Counted from the first letter of the stretch, positions 36,601 through 48,417 are shown. The stretch: 64,000 nucleotides of DNA from Anaeramoeba flamelloides (GCA_027625915.1 JANTQA010000047.1:5828001-5892000); one strand, 5' to 3'. Notes: generated by a model from the letters alone, not told the origin. Made by a program: numbers and translations.

Positions 36601-39600
36601 TGGATTCAAAAATAAAATAGCAAACAAATGTGAAATATCTTTGAACAATTTTTTGGTATCTTCTCAAATTAAACCAACTCTACTTGTCCAAAAAGACAAA
36701 GGGAAATGTAAAAGAAATTTAAATTCACCTTTTCAAAGAAAATTCAACAAAATCCTTCATAAACTTACTTTAACTCAGAAACATGAAATCCGAAAAAGCT
36801 TTAAAATCCACAAAACTTGAGAATTTAAAATATTTTCAGAAGTCAACAAAAAAAGAAAAAAAAATATTTTTAAAAAAAAACATTTTTTTGTCCTTCTTAA
36901 ATCAAGTTGGTTTATCTTGACAAACTAAATTTTTAAATCAAAAAAAAAAAAAGACAGCAAAGATCTTGAAGATAGTTCCATTCTAAAAGTTAAAAAGAAA
37001 GAACGAATATTTTCATTACTTTTTGAAAAAGGCAAACCATAGAAATCACAGAAACACTAATCTCAAATTCTAATAAACTTTTTGATTTTTTCTTTCTCAT
37101 AAGTAAATTCATCCACTTTGATGTTTTTAGTAATTCTAAATTAGTGATATAGGGTGTATTAAAAATGAAAAATTTTGGGATTATTATAAAACTAGAAAAT
37201 TTTAGGTTTAAAATTAATTAATTTTTATATCAAGAGTTTTATTAGTGGTTGAAATATCGCTTTTTTCATACCTGATAAAAATACACTTTTGAAACAAAAA
37301 TACTTATTTATTGTCAAAAAGAAAATCAATGCCAATTGTTTTTTAGAACAATTAAGAAAATTTGATTTAAATAAAAAGATACAAATTCTTTTGATCTTTA
37401 AAAAAAATGTTTTATTGAAAAAAAAAATTAAATGTAAAATTAAACTTTTCACTGGAGAATATATATATATATATTTCATAAATATCTAATGAAAAGAATC
37501 CAAAAAGTTTAAAAAAAAATTGGTATTTTGTAGCCAACAAAAGTAAACACCATTCCAAAAATTTGGAAATCACAGAAACACCCAAAATAAAAAATAGGCA
37601 AAAAAACCCCCAATTTATTGTATTTCTCCAAACGTAATATAAAACCACATTTAAGTAACCCAGTATTAATGTTTTTATAAGTAATCATTTTTATCCAAAT
37701 AAAAGAAAAAAAAAATAAAACGAAAAAATAAAAATCTCTGTGTGTCAAAAATGATGAAACGAGCAGAAAAAAAAAATGTATAAGGATTTTTTGCTAAGGG
37801 TTAGATGAAACCTCATCTAATCTGTTAAAGAGAGAATTTTGAAGTGACTAAATTTGAGACTTATTTAGTGACTAAATTCGTGGCAAAATTTGAGACTTCT
37901 AATTCAAAGTGTATCTAAATAGATACAGCCAACAGAAGTATTTGAATCTTAATTTATTTTTCTAAAAAAAAAAGGAAAAGAAAAGAAAGAATAAAAAATG
38001 CGGAATTGGGGAAAAAATGGTAGAATGAAAAAAATAAAGAGGTTTAAAATAATTGTTTTGTGAGAGACCTGAAATTTTTTAGTTTAAATGTATTTGTTGA
38101 TAGGTTTTATTTTTGTCTTGGGCTCCTTTTTCCTTATTGTGTGTTGAGCCATGCTGACCAGAAGATATTCTATGGTGATGTCATAGATTTCTTTTATGCT
38201 CATTTTCCTCAATAATTCATCTGTGTCTTTTTTGACTATTATGTTATGGTTAAAAACTTTTGACTTTTTTGATTTGTTTTTTCCAGTGTTTCCTGGTTCT
38301 CTCATATTTTTCACAGTCCCAAATAAAGTGGTCTATGTCATCAATTTTTTTGTTAAAGCATGATCATAATTTTGGAATTTACTCCCTTTTCCCATCTATA
38401 TATGTATCTATTCAACCCATTACAAAAATTGATTTGAGTTTGAATAATGTAGTTGATTATTTCCAGTTTAAGTAGGGCTATTTTTCTTTGAAGTTTTCTG
38501 GGAACTGGCTAATCTTTAGGTATTTCTTTAGTTTCCAGTTCCCGTCTCCTTTGTATAAATTGACTTTGTCATGTATTGATTTTATGTTGGCTTGATGGAG
38601 TTTTTTCAATATTTCAATTTACCCCATTTTTTCCCAATCAATACTATCAATTTCGTCCAATTTTAGGTCTTCAGATAGGTGATCCAGATTTAGGTGTTTT
38701 AATTTCTTTATGAAATTAGCTTTCCTTTTTAGGATCATATGTTGAGTGGGGCATAACCTGGTTTCCCATTTGAGAATATCCGTAGGGGTACCCATTTGTA
38801 TTTTTATTGTATTTTATGAATTTTTTGTTAATCCAAGGAAAAAATTGTGTTGGTAAATTTGTTGAAATTTCACCAACAATTGTTGATCAATCAAATGAAA
38901 AGATACCATCAACCAATTGTATGTGATTTTCCAATTTAAAAAACTCAAAACTAACCTTCTATCAGCCATTGAAAAAAATTTCCAGATCTAATGAAATAGA
39001 TTACCTAACTGGAAAAAAAGGAAAAAAAAACAAAACAAAAAAGACAAAAAATGAAATAGTTTGTAAAATCAAAAATTATTTACAAATTGAATGCAAAGTG
39101 CAGTATTGTTATTCTTTCAACTGTTTAAACTGTGTCCAAATTTTTGGAATTTAGTTTACTAACTATTAAAATCAAAATTTTTAACTTTTGAAAAAATAGA
39201 CAGAAAAAATTTAATGATCTAAATTATTTTTAATATAGTTTTTATAACGAATCAACTATTGATAATTATCTGGTTATTATTATTTATTCAAACTCTATTA
39301 TTAAAACTGGTATACTTATTAAATTTTAAGAAAAAAAAATCAAAAATTAAAACCCCTCTTTAAATTTAACTACAAAAATTCACAATAAACTGGAAAAGAA
39401 AAAACAAACATAAAAATTTATTATTTTTTTTTTTCCAAATTTATTTTAATTTTAAACTCCGTTTCATTAAAATTTTTAATTATGTAATAAACGGTGTAAA
39501 TTATACTATTCAATAATTTTCCATTTTAATTCTTTAATTCTTAATTCTTTAAATTTTCAATAGAAAATATCCAAAAAAGTCTTATTTATTCAAGGAAATA

Positions 39601-42600
39601 AAGAAAAAATCATTAAAATAATAAAAGGGAAGAAAATTAGATAAAATATGAAATAAAAAAAAAATAGCCTATTTAACATGTTGACAAATTAAATGGTAAA
39701 ATAAAAACACTAATATTATTTAAATAAAAATTTGAAATCTAATAATTTTTTTTGAAAAACAAATTCTTATCAAACAAAGTGAATTATTGTCTACTATTTA
39801 TTAATTCACCTAACCCTGCCTATTTTAGAATCAAAAAAAGAAAAAAGAAGAAAACAGATCAAAAAATAAACAAAAATTTTGATAAACAATTGAAAAAACA
39901 AAATAATTAAATTCTAAAAAACTTAACCTTAAAAATATATAAAACATTTCCGAAAAAATTTATTGTTTTTCTATATTTATATTTTATATTTCGGATTATT
40001 CAAATTAAAAAAAAAAAACAAAAAAACACCTATACATTTACAAAGTGCAAGACGAAGCATCAATCTCACCAGGTGGGCTATTAGTATGTTCAAAAAGAAA
40101 AATAACGTATTTTAACAACTTGACAAAACAATTTTTTTTTAATTTTCCAATTCGCAAAGAAAGTGAAAATCTAGAAAAAAGTTCATTTATTAATTGTGGT
40201 AAATATTGCTTTTCAAGAGATGATCCAATTAATTCAAAAACCAAATATTTATATTTTTTACTTCAAAATAATTTAGGAGATGTATTTAAAGTAATACTTG
40301 TATATAAAGCAGGGAAAGTTAAATTATTCTCACTCGATTATTTTGATACAATTTCAATTTGCACTGATCTATGCATATTGGAAAATAAATATTTATTTCT
40401 TTCATCTAATTTTGGTCCTCATTCATTTTATTTAATAAAAGATTGGGAATATAGAAATGAATTAAAAAATGAAGAAACATTTATTCCTTTTAATACATTA
40501 AAAAATCTAAGCATTATTGATGAAATTGGAAGCATCTCTCCATTATTAACTTCAAAATTTATTCAAATTTCTCAAAATGACCAAACTCTTATAATGAATG
40601 AAAATGAGAGTGAAAATCAAAAACAAAAAAATAAGCAAAGCCAAAACCAAAAACAAAACCAAAAACAAAACCAAAACCAAAACCAAAAACAAAAACAAAA
40701 CCAAAAAAACGAACAAAACCAAAAAAACGAACAAAACCAAAAAAACAAAGAACAACAAGATCAAAACCAAAACAATGAAATAATAATCAAAAATCAAACT
40801 TATGAGAATATTATTTTTTGTTTAAATGGAAATTCTAATAATTCAAATTTTCAAATACTTCAACATGGTGTATCAGTATCAGAATATGTCGAATACAAAA
40901 CTTCAAATAAAAAAACACCAACTGGTGTTTTTACCTTGCGTTCAAAATTATCATCGAAATACCATGAATATATTCTCATTTCCTTCCAATCTGTAACAAA
41001 ATTATTACAAATAAAAGAAAAGAATGTATTTCCCATTAAAAAAACAAATATAATAGATTTAAATGTACAAACTATAGATTGTAAATTATCTTATGATAAT
41101 TCAGTTATTCAAATTTTTCCAAAAGGTATTAGAAGATTTAGAATTGATGGTAAAATCGATTCTTGGAATTGTAAAAAAAATGAAACTATTAAATATTGCT
41201 CTTCAAATTTATTTCAAATTATTATTTATCTAAGTAATGAAAATATATTATATTTTGATTTACTGAAAGATAATTTTAAAAAATTAAAAAACCAATTAAT
41301 CAAAAGCATTTCTTATAAGAATCTTTGTTCAATAGATTTAATTGAGAATTTAAATTATTATCTACCATCTAAAATACTACCAAATGTCAACAATGATAAT
41401 AATAATGATGATGATATAAATAAAATGGAAAATGATGATGATGACGATGATGACGATGATGATGACGACGATGATGATGATATTGGGGATGAAGATAATA
41501 TTAAAAAAAATAATAAAAATAAAAATATTTCACATTTAGATCAACAACAATTATATAAAGGCACTCATTTTAATTTATTTCAAAATTTAGAAAAAAAAAT
41601 CAACTTTAAAAAATATATATCACCTTTTTTATTTATTGGTAAAAGAGATAATACTTTAGAAGTATTGTCTCTATCAAATGAAAAAATTTTTAAAAAAATA
41701 TATTCAATTTCTGTTCAATCAAAACCAATTTCTTTATCAATAATTAAATTGCAAACTAGTCAGTTTAATATTGAAATCAACGACACTGAGCACATTGACA
41801 GTGACGATGATAGCAGTAGTAGTAGTAGCAGTAGCGACAATAACAACAACAACAACAACAACAACAATGACGACAACGATGATGATAATATACAAAGTAA
41901 TTACAATAATAACAATTCATTATTCCTTAATGTTGGTTTAGAAAATGGAGTTTTGATTAGGTATGTTGTTGACCCTAAAACGGGAATATTTGAGCATCCA
42001 CATTATTATAAGCTTCAAAATAATTTACCAATAAAATTATTTAAGCTTAGATTTAAAGATTCAAATATGGTTTTAATTAAAGCTATTCCAAAGTCAACAA
42101 AAGATGACAATATAGAATCACTTTGGATGATCAATAATCAAAAAAATATTTTTTCGATAACACCTTTTTCTTATTATAATCTTGATTTTTTTTGTAATTT
42201 TAATCAAGAAGGTATATCAGAAGGTTATATAGGAACACATGATAAGCTATTAAGGATTTTTAATTTTGAAAAATTAAATAAAACCTTTACAGAATCGTTA
42301 TTTGATTTCCCAATTACTCCGAGAAAGATAATAGTGCATCCAAAAAATGGTTTAATTTTTTTAATTCTTCGAGATAAAATAAATAATAATTTTGATAGCA
42401 GTAATTATAATAAAAATGACAGTGACAGTGACGATGATGGTGACAGCAATGATGATGATGATGATCAGATTATTAATAAAGAAAAAAGAAATGAAACAAT
42501 CAAAAAATTAAAAAGCAACAGCCTGTGGAAATCAGGTATAGGTATAATTAATAATAACGATTTCAATGAAATTCAAATAAATGAATTTAAAAAAAAAAAT

Positions 42601-43626
42601 GAAGTAGGGTTTAGTATGTGCTTAATTAAACAAAATTCTGAATATTATTTAATTGTTGGTTCAGCAATTTCTGTAACATTAATTCCGAGAAAATGTAAAT
42701 ATGGCCATATAGCAATTTATAAAATCTTAAAAAATCATGAATTACAATTAATAAATAAAATTAAAGTAGAAGATATCCCTTATTGTTTAAAACCCGATGA
42801 AAATAATTTAATTTATGCAACCATTGGTTCAATTTTGAGAATATATAAATTTTCAAATGAAAATTTAATCAAGCAAATAGAATACATTAATCATAAATAT
42901 TTAACTTTTATAGTTTCTTTGTCAATTAAAAATAATAATATATTCATTGGCGATAATTCAAAAAGTATTTTCATGTTACAATATTATAAGCAATTAAATA
43001 AAATCAAATTAATAGCTAAAGATTCTATTCCTAGGTTTATTACTACCCATTTTAACAATAAAAAAAAATTATTTTTTGGTGATAAATTTGGTAATCTTAC
43101 AATCTTAAAAATTCCTAAAAAGTTAAATTCGTATTCAAACAACAACAACAATGATAATAATAATAATAATAATAATATTTTCAATTATAAAAAATACTAC
43201 TTAGAAAATAGTAAATCTGAAGACAAATTAATCCAAAATTTTGAGATAATCGGTCAATTGCATATAGGCGAAATGATCTGTTCAATTGAACAAATAAGCA
43301 CACACTCAAATAAAAAAATCATTTTTTATTCAACAATATTAGGCAGCTTTGGTGTATTAATTCCTATTATCTCTAAAGAAGATCAATTATTTTTTGCCAA
43401 CCTTCAAAAAAGAATTCAAAAAAAATTTAAAACCTTATCTGGAAACGATCTTTCGAAATGGAACTCTTATTACTTTAAAAATAAAGGAATCATTAATGGT
43501 GACTGTTGCGAATTATATTCTACGGCATTTAATTTTGAAAAACAATTAAAAATTGCTGAAAAGTTAAATACAACAGCTAACCATATATTAAATAAAATTG
43601 AAATTTTTAGAAATAAAGTTTTTTAA
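33669..43626 (+). CDS. SF3B3: Splicing factor 3b subunit 3 (SF3B3/SAP130/Rse1), 2 exons
   Basis: Exons 33669-34335 and 40046-43626 join in phase 1 (C|TG) as NLLIPLQDEAS...GGLLVC, giving 1415 residues against about 1217 in human. SF3B3 is a three-beta-propeller scaffold of the U2 snRNP SF3b complex, needed for branch-site recognition. Seen: N-terminus MTFYHLTLQ (human MFLYNLTLQ); CFGYVRSV; DSGRI-like DAGYFTLIQY; GLLVCSKRKITY; LKNLSIIDEIGSISPLL; LQHGVSVSE; the YLNIGL-type LFLNVGLENGVLIRYVVDPKTG; DKFGNLTILKIP; LGSFGVLIPI; and the end LNKIEIFRNKVF. The extra length is low complexity: Gln/Asn/Lys (about 411-468), Asp (about 686-702), Ser/Asn (about 811-834) and Asn (about 1254-1266). These fall in predicted loops between blades. 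The exon-2 join restores the family alignment, so the open frame beginning at 40045 is not a separate gene. Confidence 0.95.
34801..35434 (+). repeat. Dispersed repeat family G, copy 2
   Basis: Starts AGATTGTGAAATTGCCCTTC then TTTTGATTGAAAAAATTC, contains CGCTCTTTGGCGCTTTTTTC and ends AGCCGTAATGACTGC. It has the empty site AACAATAAATGTACC where copy 1 carries a MITE. Confidence 0.78.
36130..37290 (+). repeat. Dispersed ~1.1-kb repeat family J, copy 1
   Basis: Shares with 43790-44940, in the same order and orientation: AAAGAAAAGTCTCATCACAA, AGAATTCAGAAAA, AGTTACTTTTCCATTTTGTA, GTTAAAAAAAGA, and near the end AATGAAAAATTTTGGGATTA. About 70-80% similar by eye. Non-coding. Confidence 0.65.
37794..37915 (+). 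repeat. Dispersed repeat family H, copy 2
   Basis: Carries CTAAGGGTTAG then CTGTTAAAGAGAGAATTTTG and AAGTGACTAAATTTGAGAC, the reverse complement of 19131-19220. It also contains an internal partial repetition of TTAGTGACTAAATT. Confidence 0.65.
38060..38800 (-). mobile_element. LINE remnant (3' part of a non-LTR retrotransposon)
   Basis: Read on the minus strand, the frame segments give MGTPTDILKWETRLCPTQHM, KRKANFIKKLKHLNLDHLSE, then DIDHFIWDCEKYERTRKHWK and, at 38084-38314, a terminal open part ending IKPINKYI. This order is typical of the region after the reverse transcriptase in LINE ORFs, including the HFxWDCxxY zinc-knuckle-like motif. Several in-frame stops interrupt it, so it is dead, and the 5' part with the reverse transcriptase core is absent. 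It lies inside the SF3B3 intron, antisense to the gene. Confidence 0.7.
38820..39200 (+). repeat. Dispersed repeat family F, copy 3
   Basis: GGTAAATTTGTTGAAATTTC, AACAATTGTTGATCAATCAA, TGTATGTGATTTTCCAAT, then AAAAAAATTTCCAGATCTAA. It matches the reverse complement of 15660-15870 closely and 26090-26440 more loosely. It abuts the LINE remnant. Confidence 0.7.
40609..40780 (+). repeat. Gln/Asn/Lys low-complexity tract in SF3B3
   Basis: Degenerate CAA/AAA/AAC codon repeats encode QKQNQNQ-type sequence, including two copies of KNEQNQ. It stays in frame within the SF3B3 exon. Confidence 0.85.
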
Positions 43627-43789
43627 AAGCTATTCTTTAATAATATTATCAGAAATTATATCTAGATATTTATTAATATTGCGTTTTAAAAAATTTTATT
43701 AATCGGATTTATTTTTTAAATAAAAAAACAAACCACACTTTTTTTTAGGAATTTCTATTTTTTTTTTTTAATACAAATTTTATTTATTT

Positions 43790-44940
43790 AGACTTTGTCT
43801 ATGTTGAAATTTTAATACCCTTTAAAAATCTAAGCCTAATTGGTATTTCAAAAACAAATCTTTACATTACTTTTTTTTTTTTACAAATTTTTAAAATTAA
43901 ATATTTTGTCCTATTTGGTGATCGATCTTAAAAGAAAAGTCTCATAACAGCCAAAAAGAATTCAGAAAATAAGCTGAAGACATATTACTTTCAAGTAAAT
44001 ATATTTTGCTTATCTTGATTTTAATTCTGTTAAGAATAAATTTGAAAACTAGTTACTTTTCTATTTTATAAAATTGTTTTTTCAATAGTGATGTTTAAAT
44101 TGAACCCTTTTCACAATTTTCTTTGAATATATTCGATCTTTGGACTTTGTCATGTGGGATAACAGTTCATAACAAATCTTAAGCTGGTGTTTAAAAACAG
44201 ACATTAGTTAAAAAAAAAAAAAAAGAATCTGAAAGTAGATCTTCAGTGCCTTTCAAGATAAATCAGCAAATGTAAAATATCTATGATCAGTTTTTATTTG
44301 ATCTATTCTTAAAAAAGGGTTTGACAAAATAATTGCCTAATCATGATATTTTCAAATCCTGGTTATAGTTTAGAAATTAATTTAGTTTTATATTATCGGT
44401 TTTAAAAATCAAATTCTACCAAACGAGAGTCTTCTCAGTTTATTTTATTCATAGTTATGCCCATCATAAAATAACAAATTTAGAATTTATCCAAATGTGA
44501 ATTATTTTCCTCTTTATGTTGAAAAGACAATAAAGTTGAAAAGACAATTTTATTTTATTTTTCATCAAAATTTCAACAAAATATATCATAAATTAAATTG
44601 AATTGAGTAAATAAATTTGAAAAGATATGAAGATCGATAGACAAAAAAAAATCCAGAATATTTTCATTTCTTATATGAAAAAGTAAATAGCCGTCATAAA
44701 TATTGGCTAACTTATTGAATATAATTTTTTGAAACTTGGGAAACTATAATATTCGAAGAATCGTAGATTAGTAAAATGTGTATATACACAATGAAAAATT
44801 TTGGAATTATCTTTAATTATAAGATTTTGGGATCTAATTGGAATTAAAAAAAAAATTATTTTTAAAGTAATGGTTATACTATGTGGTAAAATATAGATTT
44901 TCTCATATTTGATAAAGAGCATTTGTTAATTAAAAATCTT
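43790..44940 (+). repeat. Dispersed ~1.1-kb repeat family J, copy 2
   Basis: Direct copy of 36130-37290: AAAGAAAAGTCTCATAACAG, AGAATTCAGAAAATAAG, AGTTACTTTTCTATTTTATA, TTAGTTAAAAAAAAAA, and AATGAAAAATTTTGGAATTA near its end. The two copies flank the large second exon of SF3B3. Confidence 0.65.
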
Positions 44941-44971
44941 CTATATTTGATAAAAAAACTATCAATTTAAG

Positions 44972-45048
44972 GGTCTAGTCACTTACCGTGAAAAGTCACC
45001 ATACGCAAGGGGTGACCTGAGACCAAAAAGGGTATTGTGAAATAGCCC
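44972..45048 (+). ncRNA. Candidate structured RNA, U1-snRNA-like 5' end
   Basis: ACTTACC (44981-44987) is complementary to a GGTAAGT-type 5' splice site, as in the U1 5' end. It is followed by hairpin GTCACC / GGTGAC with the ten-base loop ATACGCAAGG. The U1-70K-binding loop is AUCACGAAGG, and 6 of 10 positions agree including the closing AAGG. An outer GGTCT/AGACC pairing (44972-44976 with 45020-45024) and a second hairpin (45030-45048) surround it. No clear Sm site or later U1 stem-loops were found, and the second hairpin overlaps repeat G. A chance or degenerate sequence is quite possible. Confidence 0.22.
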
Positions 45049-45639
45049 TTCTTTTGGTTGAAAAAATTCAAATAAAAAAAAAAAAATTCCATAGGATCTT
45101 CATTGACAAAAAATTCAACGAAGAAAAAGAGTTCTTGATTTCAAAAAATCAAAATTTTAAAAAAATTCATCTTTTCTCATTTTCTTTTTCCAAAGGTTAA
45201 ATTTCTTTAATTTAAAACAAATTGATTTCTTGTATTTCGCAATCAATTTTAATTCGATTTATTCTGATTTGTGGTTATTTTAAAACCCTCTAAATTTGAC
45301 CAAGTAAGGATTAGGTAATAGTCTTTCAATAAAAATAACTCATTTAAGAAAAAAAAAAAAAGAAAAAAAAAGTCACCAAGATCTCAAAAAGCGCCAAAGA
45401 GCGAGACTTCAAAACTGACATAGTTGTTTTCAGAATTGTAATTCAAGACCATTCTAATTGAAAATTGGGTGTCGCTCTTTGGCGCTTTTTTCTAAAAATG
45501 TCCTCATTTTTGGTTGTTGATTTTTGGAGATCGATCGTACATCATAGGTTGGTTGGTTTTTGATTGGTGTTAGGTCCTCAATAAAATTACTAAAAAGTTT
45601 TTTTCCATTTCAGAATAAAAAATTTCACCGTAATGACTC
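45029..45639 (+). repeat. Dispersed repeat family G, copy 3, with perfect hairpin
   Basis: Starts GGTATTGTGAAATAGCCC then TTCTTTTGGTTGAAAAAATT and ends TTCACCGTAATGACTC. A 19-nt arm AAAAAGCGCCAAAGAGCGA (45386-45404) is repeated in perfect inverse at 45472-45490, with a 67-nt loop. The same right arm is kept in the copies at 20919 and 34801, while their left arms have decayed. Confidence 0.8.
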
Positions 45640-45660
45640 TACCCTTAAAAAAAATTTTTT

Positions 45661-45918
45661 TTGTGGAACGCTAAAAAATGTTTTAAGTTGGTCGATAAAA
45701 GTATTTGTGCTTGGAAAAGTTTAAATGATATACTAAAAAAAATAAATTTAAAATTAAATGGTTTCGTTCATATATATCAAGTATTGAATAAAACAAATCC
45801 AAATAATTTACGAATGGATCCTGTTACTAAAAAATACATTTTTTCTGATTTTGAGGGTAAGAGAAGTTTAGTTCCTTTAAAGTTACTTTGTTTTTATTTT
45901 CAAATAAAAATTTTGTAA
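45661..45918 (+). CDS. Small open frame of unknown nature
   Basis: About 80 codons open from 45649 after an in-frame TAA; the first ATG is at 45815, or TTG at 45661 if non-standard. Content such as CFKLVDKSICAWKSLNDILK and RMDPVTKKYIFSDFEGKRS is less biased than chance frames nearby, which hints at coding or once-coding sequence. No family is recognised, and a partner exon was not found. It begins where repeat G ends. It could be an exon of an undetected gene, a remnant, or chance. Confidence 0.22.
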   Translation: MWNAKKCFKLVDKSICAWKSLNDILKKINLKLNGFVHIYQVLNKTNPNNLRMDPVTKKYIFSDFEGKRSLVPLKLLCFYFQIKIL

Positions 45919-48417
45919 TTATAATAATTTAAATTATTTTTAATTTATTTGACTTTTTCTATCAAAAATTGAATATTGTCTCTTTATCATTATTTACAGA
46001 AATTTATATTAACAAAATTAACATAATTATTAAATTTTGATAAATAAAATATAATTTGATAATAAAAATCCTCTTGAAAAGAAAATAGCAATAACAAAAT
46101 GAATTATAATATTTTCAATCCGTTTAAAAAATAGATATAAAAATATATGATTAATATTTTTTTAAATGGTGTTTTTATCTTTTTTTTTTTTTTGAAATTT
46201 TCAATTTGATTAAATCATCATATTAAAAGGTGTGATTTACCTGGAATAATAATTGAAATAAAATTATATACTTATATTTTGAGAAAACAATTAATTATTA
46301 AAACCTTCTTATTAATTCACCTTTAATTATAATAGACACAAAATAGTTAATATTTTACAAACTAAAAAAAAAAAAAAAACTAAAAAAAAGTGAATCACTT
46401 TTTTGAAATGAACATTCCCTATCTTTCAATGAAAAAAATTCAACAGTATTATTTTTAACATTAAATTATCTCAGTTTTTAAAGAAAATTGAATACTCTCA
46501 ATTGTTTAATTTTTATTAATACTTTCTAAAATACATGCTTTGTTTCAGATTGACTTTCTTGCAAGTCTCAAAAAAAAAAAAAAAAAAATGAATAAAAAGC
46601 TAAAAAATATAAAAAAATAATAATCATTATATCCAAAATGTTGAAAAACAAAAAAAAAAGAAAAAAAAAATACAAGAGTAAAAAATGATGAAAAACGCGG
46701 AATACAAAAATAGAAAAAAAAGTTAATTAAAATTTTAGTAATAATTAATAACAGATTAAATGATTGATAGTATAAACTAATTGTATTGGCTTAAATAGTG
46801 AACTGAGTCCAAATTGAACCCAATAAAAATATTTGGAAAATACTTTTTCAAATCAAATGCAATAAATTGTGTAATAGTGTAAAATGAAATCAAATCAAAA
46901 GAGTAAAATATGGAAAAGGTTTTTAAATTTTCATAAAAATAAAAACAATTTTATAATAAATCAAGCATCTTTTTTTGTCATTTATTAAACTTTTTTAATC
47001 ATTTCCTTAATTTTTTGGTTTATTTTATATGTGTATATAAACTATATTTTAAAAAGAACGATAAATTGATTTTAAAATATCATTCTTAAATTTGTCTCAA
47101 TATATTGATTAGATGCAAAAATTTTATTTTTTTAAAAAATTAAATTTTTAACATAAAAGATTATTTATTATAAATTGATTCCAAGCATTCGAAATCTAAT
47201 TAAAATTATCTTAATTCAATTGGAAGAATATTAAGGTAATCATCTTGGTTTTTGAGACTAATAATTATTTACAAAATCATGAAATAAATAAATATAAAAA
47301 ATAGTGTGTCAGTACTAATTAGTGTTTATTGTAATACAGATTAACTACAACCCATTTCAATAATTGTGTCCAGCCTGGAATAATAAATTATATATAATCG
47401 ATGGCTACCAATTATTCAATCTTATAAAAAATTCACTTTTAAAGTATTCTAAAGATATAAAAACCTAATATTTCAAATTTTATTAATTAAAACCAAATAA
47501 AAATAAAAAGTAAATAACAATTTTTGAAATGAGATTTACAGATTTTTTAATTACTGGACATAACTCGGGTAAAATTAATATGAAGATTTTTTGATATAAT
47601 TATCTTGCTTTTAAAAGGCATTATATGGCCCCAATTATCTTAATTTTCCTCAAGATTTTTCAAGATCTTTTTTTTTTTCGATGAGATAAGGAGAAAAAAA
47701 AAAAGAAAAGAAAAAAAAAAAGAAAGAATAAGAAATAATGATTTAGATCTTTAAAAGCAGAAACAGATGAAATTAGAAAAAATGATCTAAGAAAAAAAAA
47801 AAAGAAAAAGAAAAGAAAAACAACAGAAAAACAAAAATTTGAAAAAACAAAACAAAAATTTCAAAAATTAGAAATAATTGGATCATGATCCAAAAATTAG
47901 AAAAAAATTTTTTGGGAAGAATACTGGAGTAAACACACAAAACAAGTTTGTATAACATAAAGTGGGTCAAGATATTTGAAAAATAGTTTATAAGTTTGGT
48001 TTTCAATTTTAAGGTTTATCAAATGTAATTAAATAAAAAATAATCCAAAAAATTATTTTTAAGTGTACTCAGTAGTAAACAATCTAATAAATAATGAACA
48101 ATAATAATAATAGATTTTTAAGAATTATTTGAGCTCTAGATCACTAATATGGCCAACTTTGAATTACAGCATATTTTAATTTTAGATGAATCTATGGTGA
48201 AGCTAATCTCTGAAAAAAAACTTTGTTTTCGAAAAAATAAAAATAAAAAAATAACGAATAAAAAAAGAAAAATTTTAAAAGTAAAAATAATTATTTTATT
48301 TAATAGATTGGATTTAATATCTTTTTTTTAAAAAAAAAAGTCATTTTATATTTCTATAATCTAATTTAAATAAATAAAAATGAAAGATTATTTCTAAAAT
48401 TTATTAATTTAAAATGT

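Larger units (their letters stand above)
34336..40045 (+). other. 5.71-kb intron of SF3B3, filled with repeats and a LINE remnant
   Basis: Donor CTC|GTAAGCC, followed within ten bases by a 25-T run; acceptor TTTACAAAG before TGCAAGAC. The flanking exons abut in the family alignment, so no exon is missing. It holds repeat G copy 2, the 1.1-kb repeat J copy 1, repeat H copy 2, a minus-strand LINE remnant and repeat F copy 3. An open frame at 34480-34701 (AGLPAENLKFKKN near its end) is unrecognised. Confidence 0.85.
43627..48417. other. Intergenic region between SF3B3 and fibrillarin
   Basis: SF3B3 and fibrillarin are convergent here. Contents: repeat J copy 2, a possible small RNA at 44972-45048, repeat G copy 3, a small open frame at 45661-45918, and long A/T tracts. 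A 60-residue open frame at 48149-48331 has a Lys-rich middle and no recognisable family, so it is not called. Confidence 0.5.

Noticed and set aside
40045-43626. SF3B3 exon 2 as a complete gene starting at 40045
   Set aside because: There is no ATG there (the triplet is GTG), an AG acceptor precedes it, and the protein's N-terminal third is found at 33669-34335 in the right phase.
48149-48331. 60-residue open frame downstream of fibrillarin
   Set aside because: Lys-rich, no recognisable motif, and typical of chance frames in this composition.
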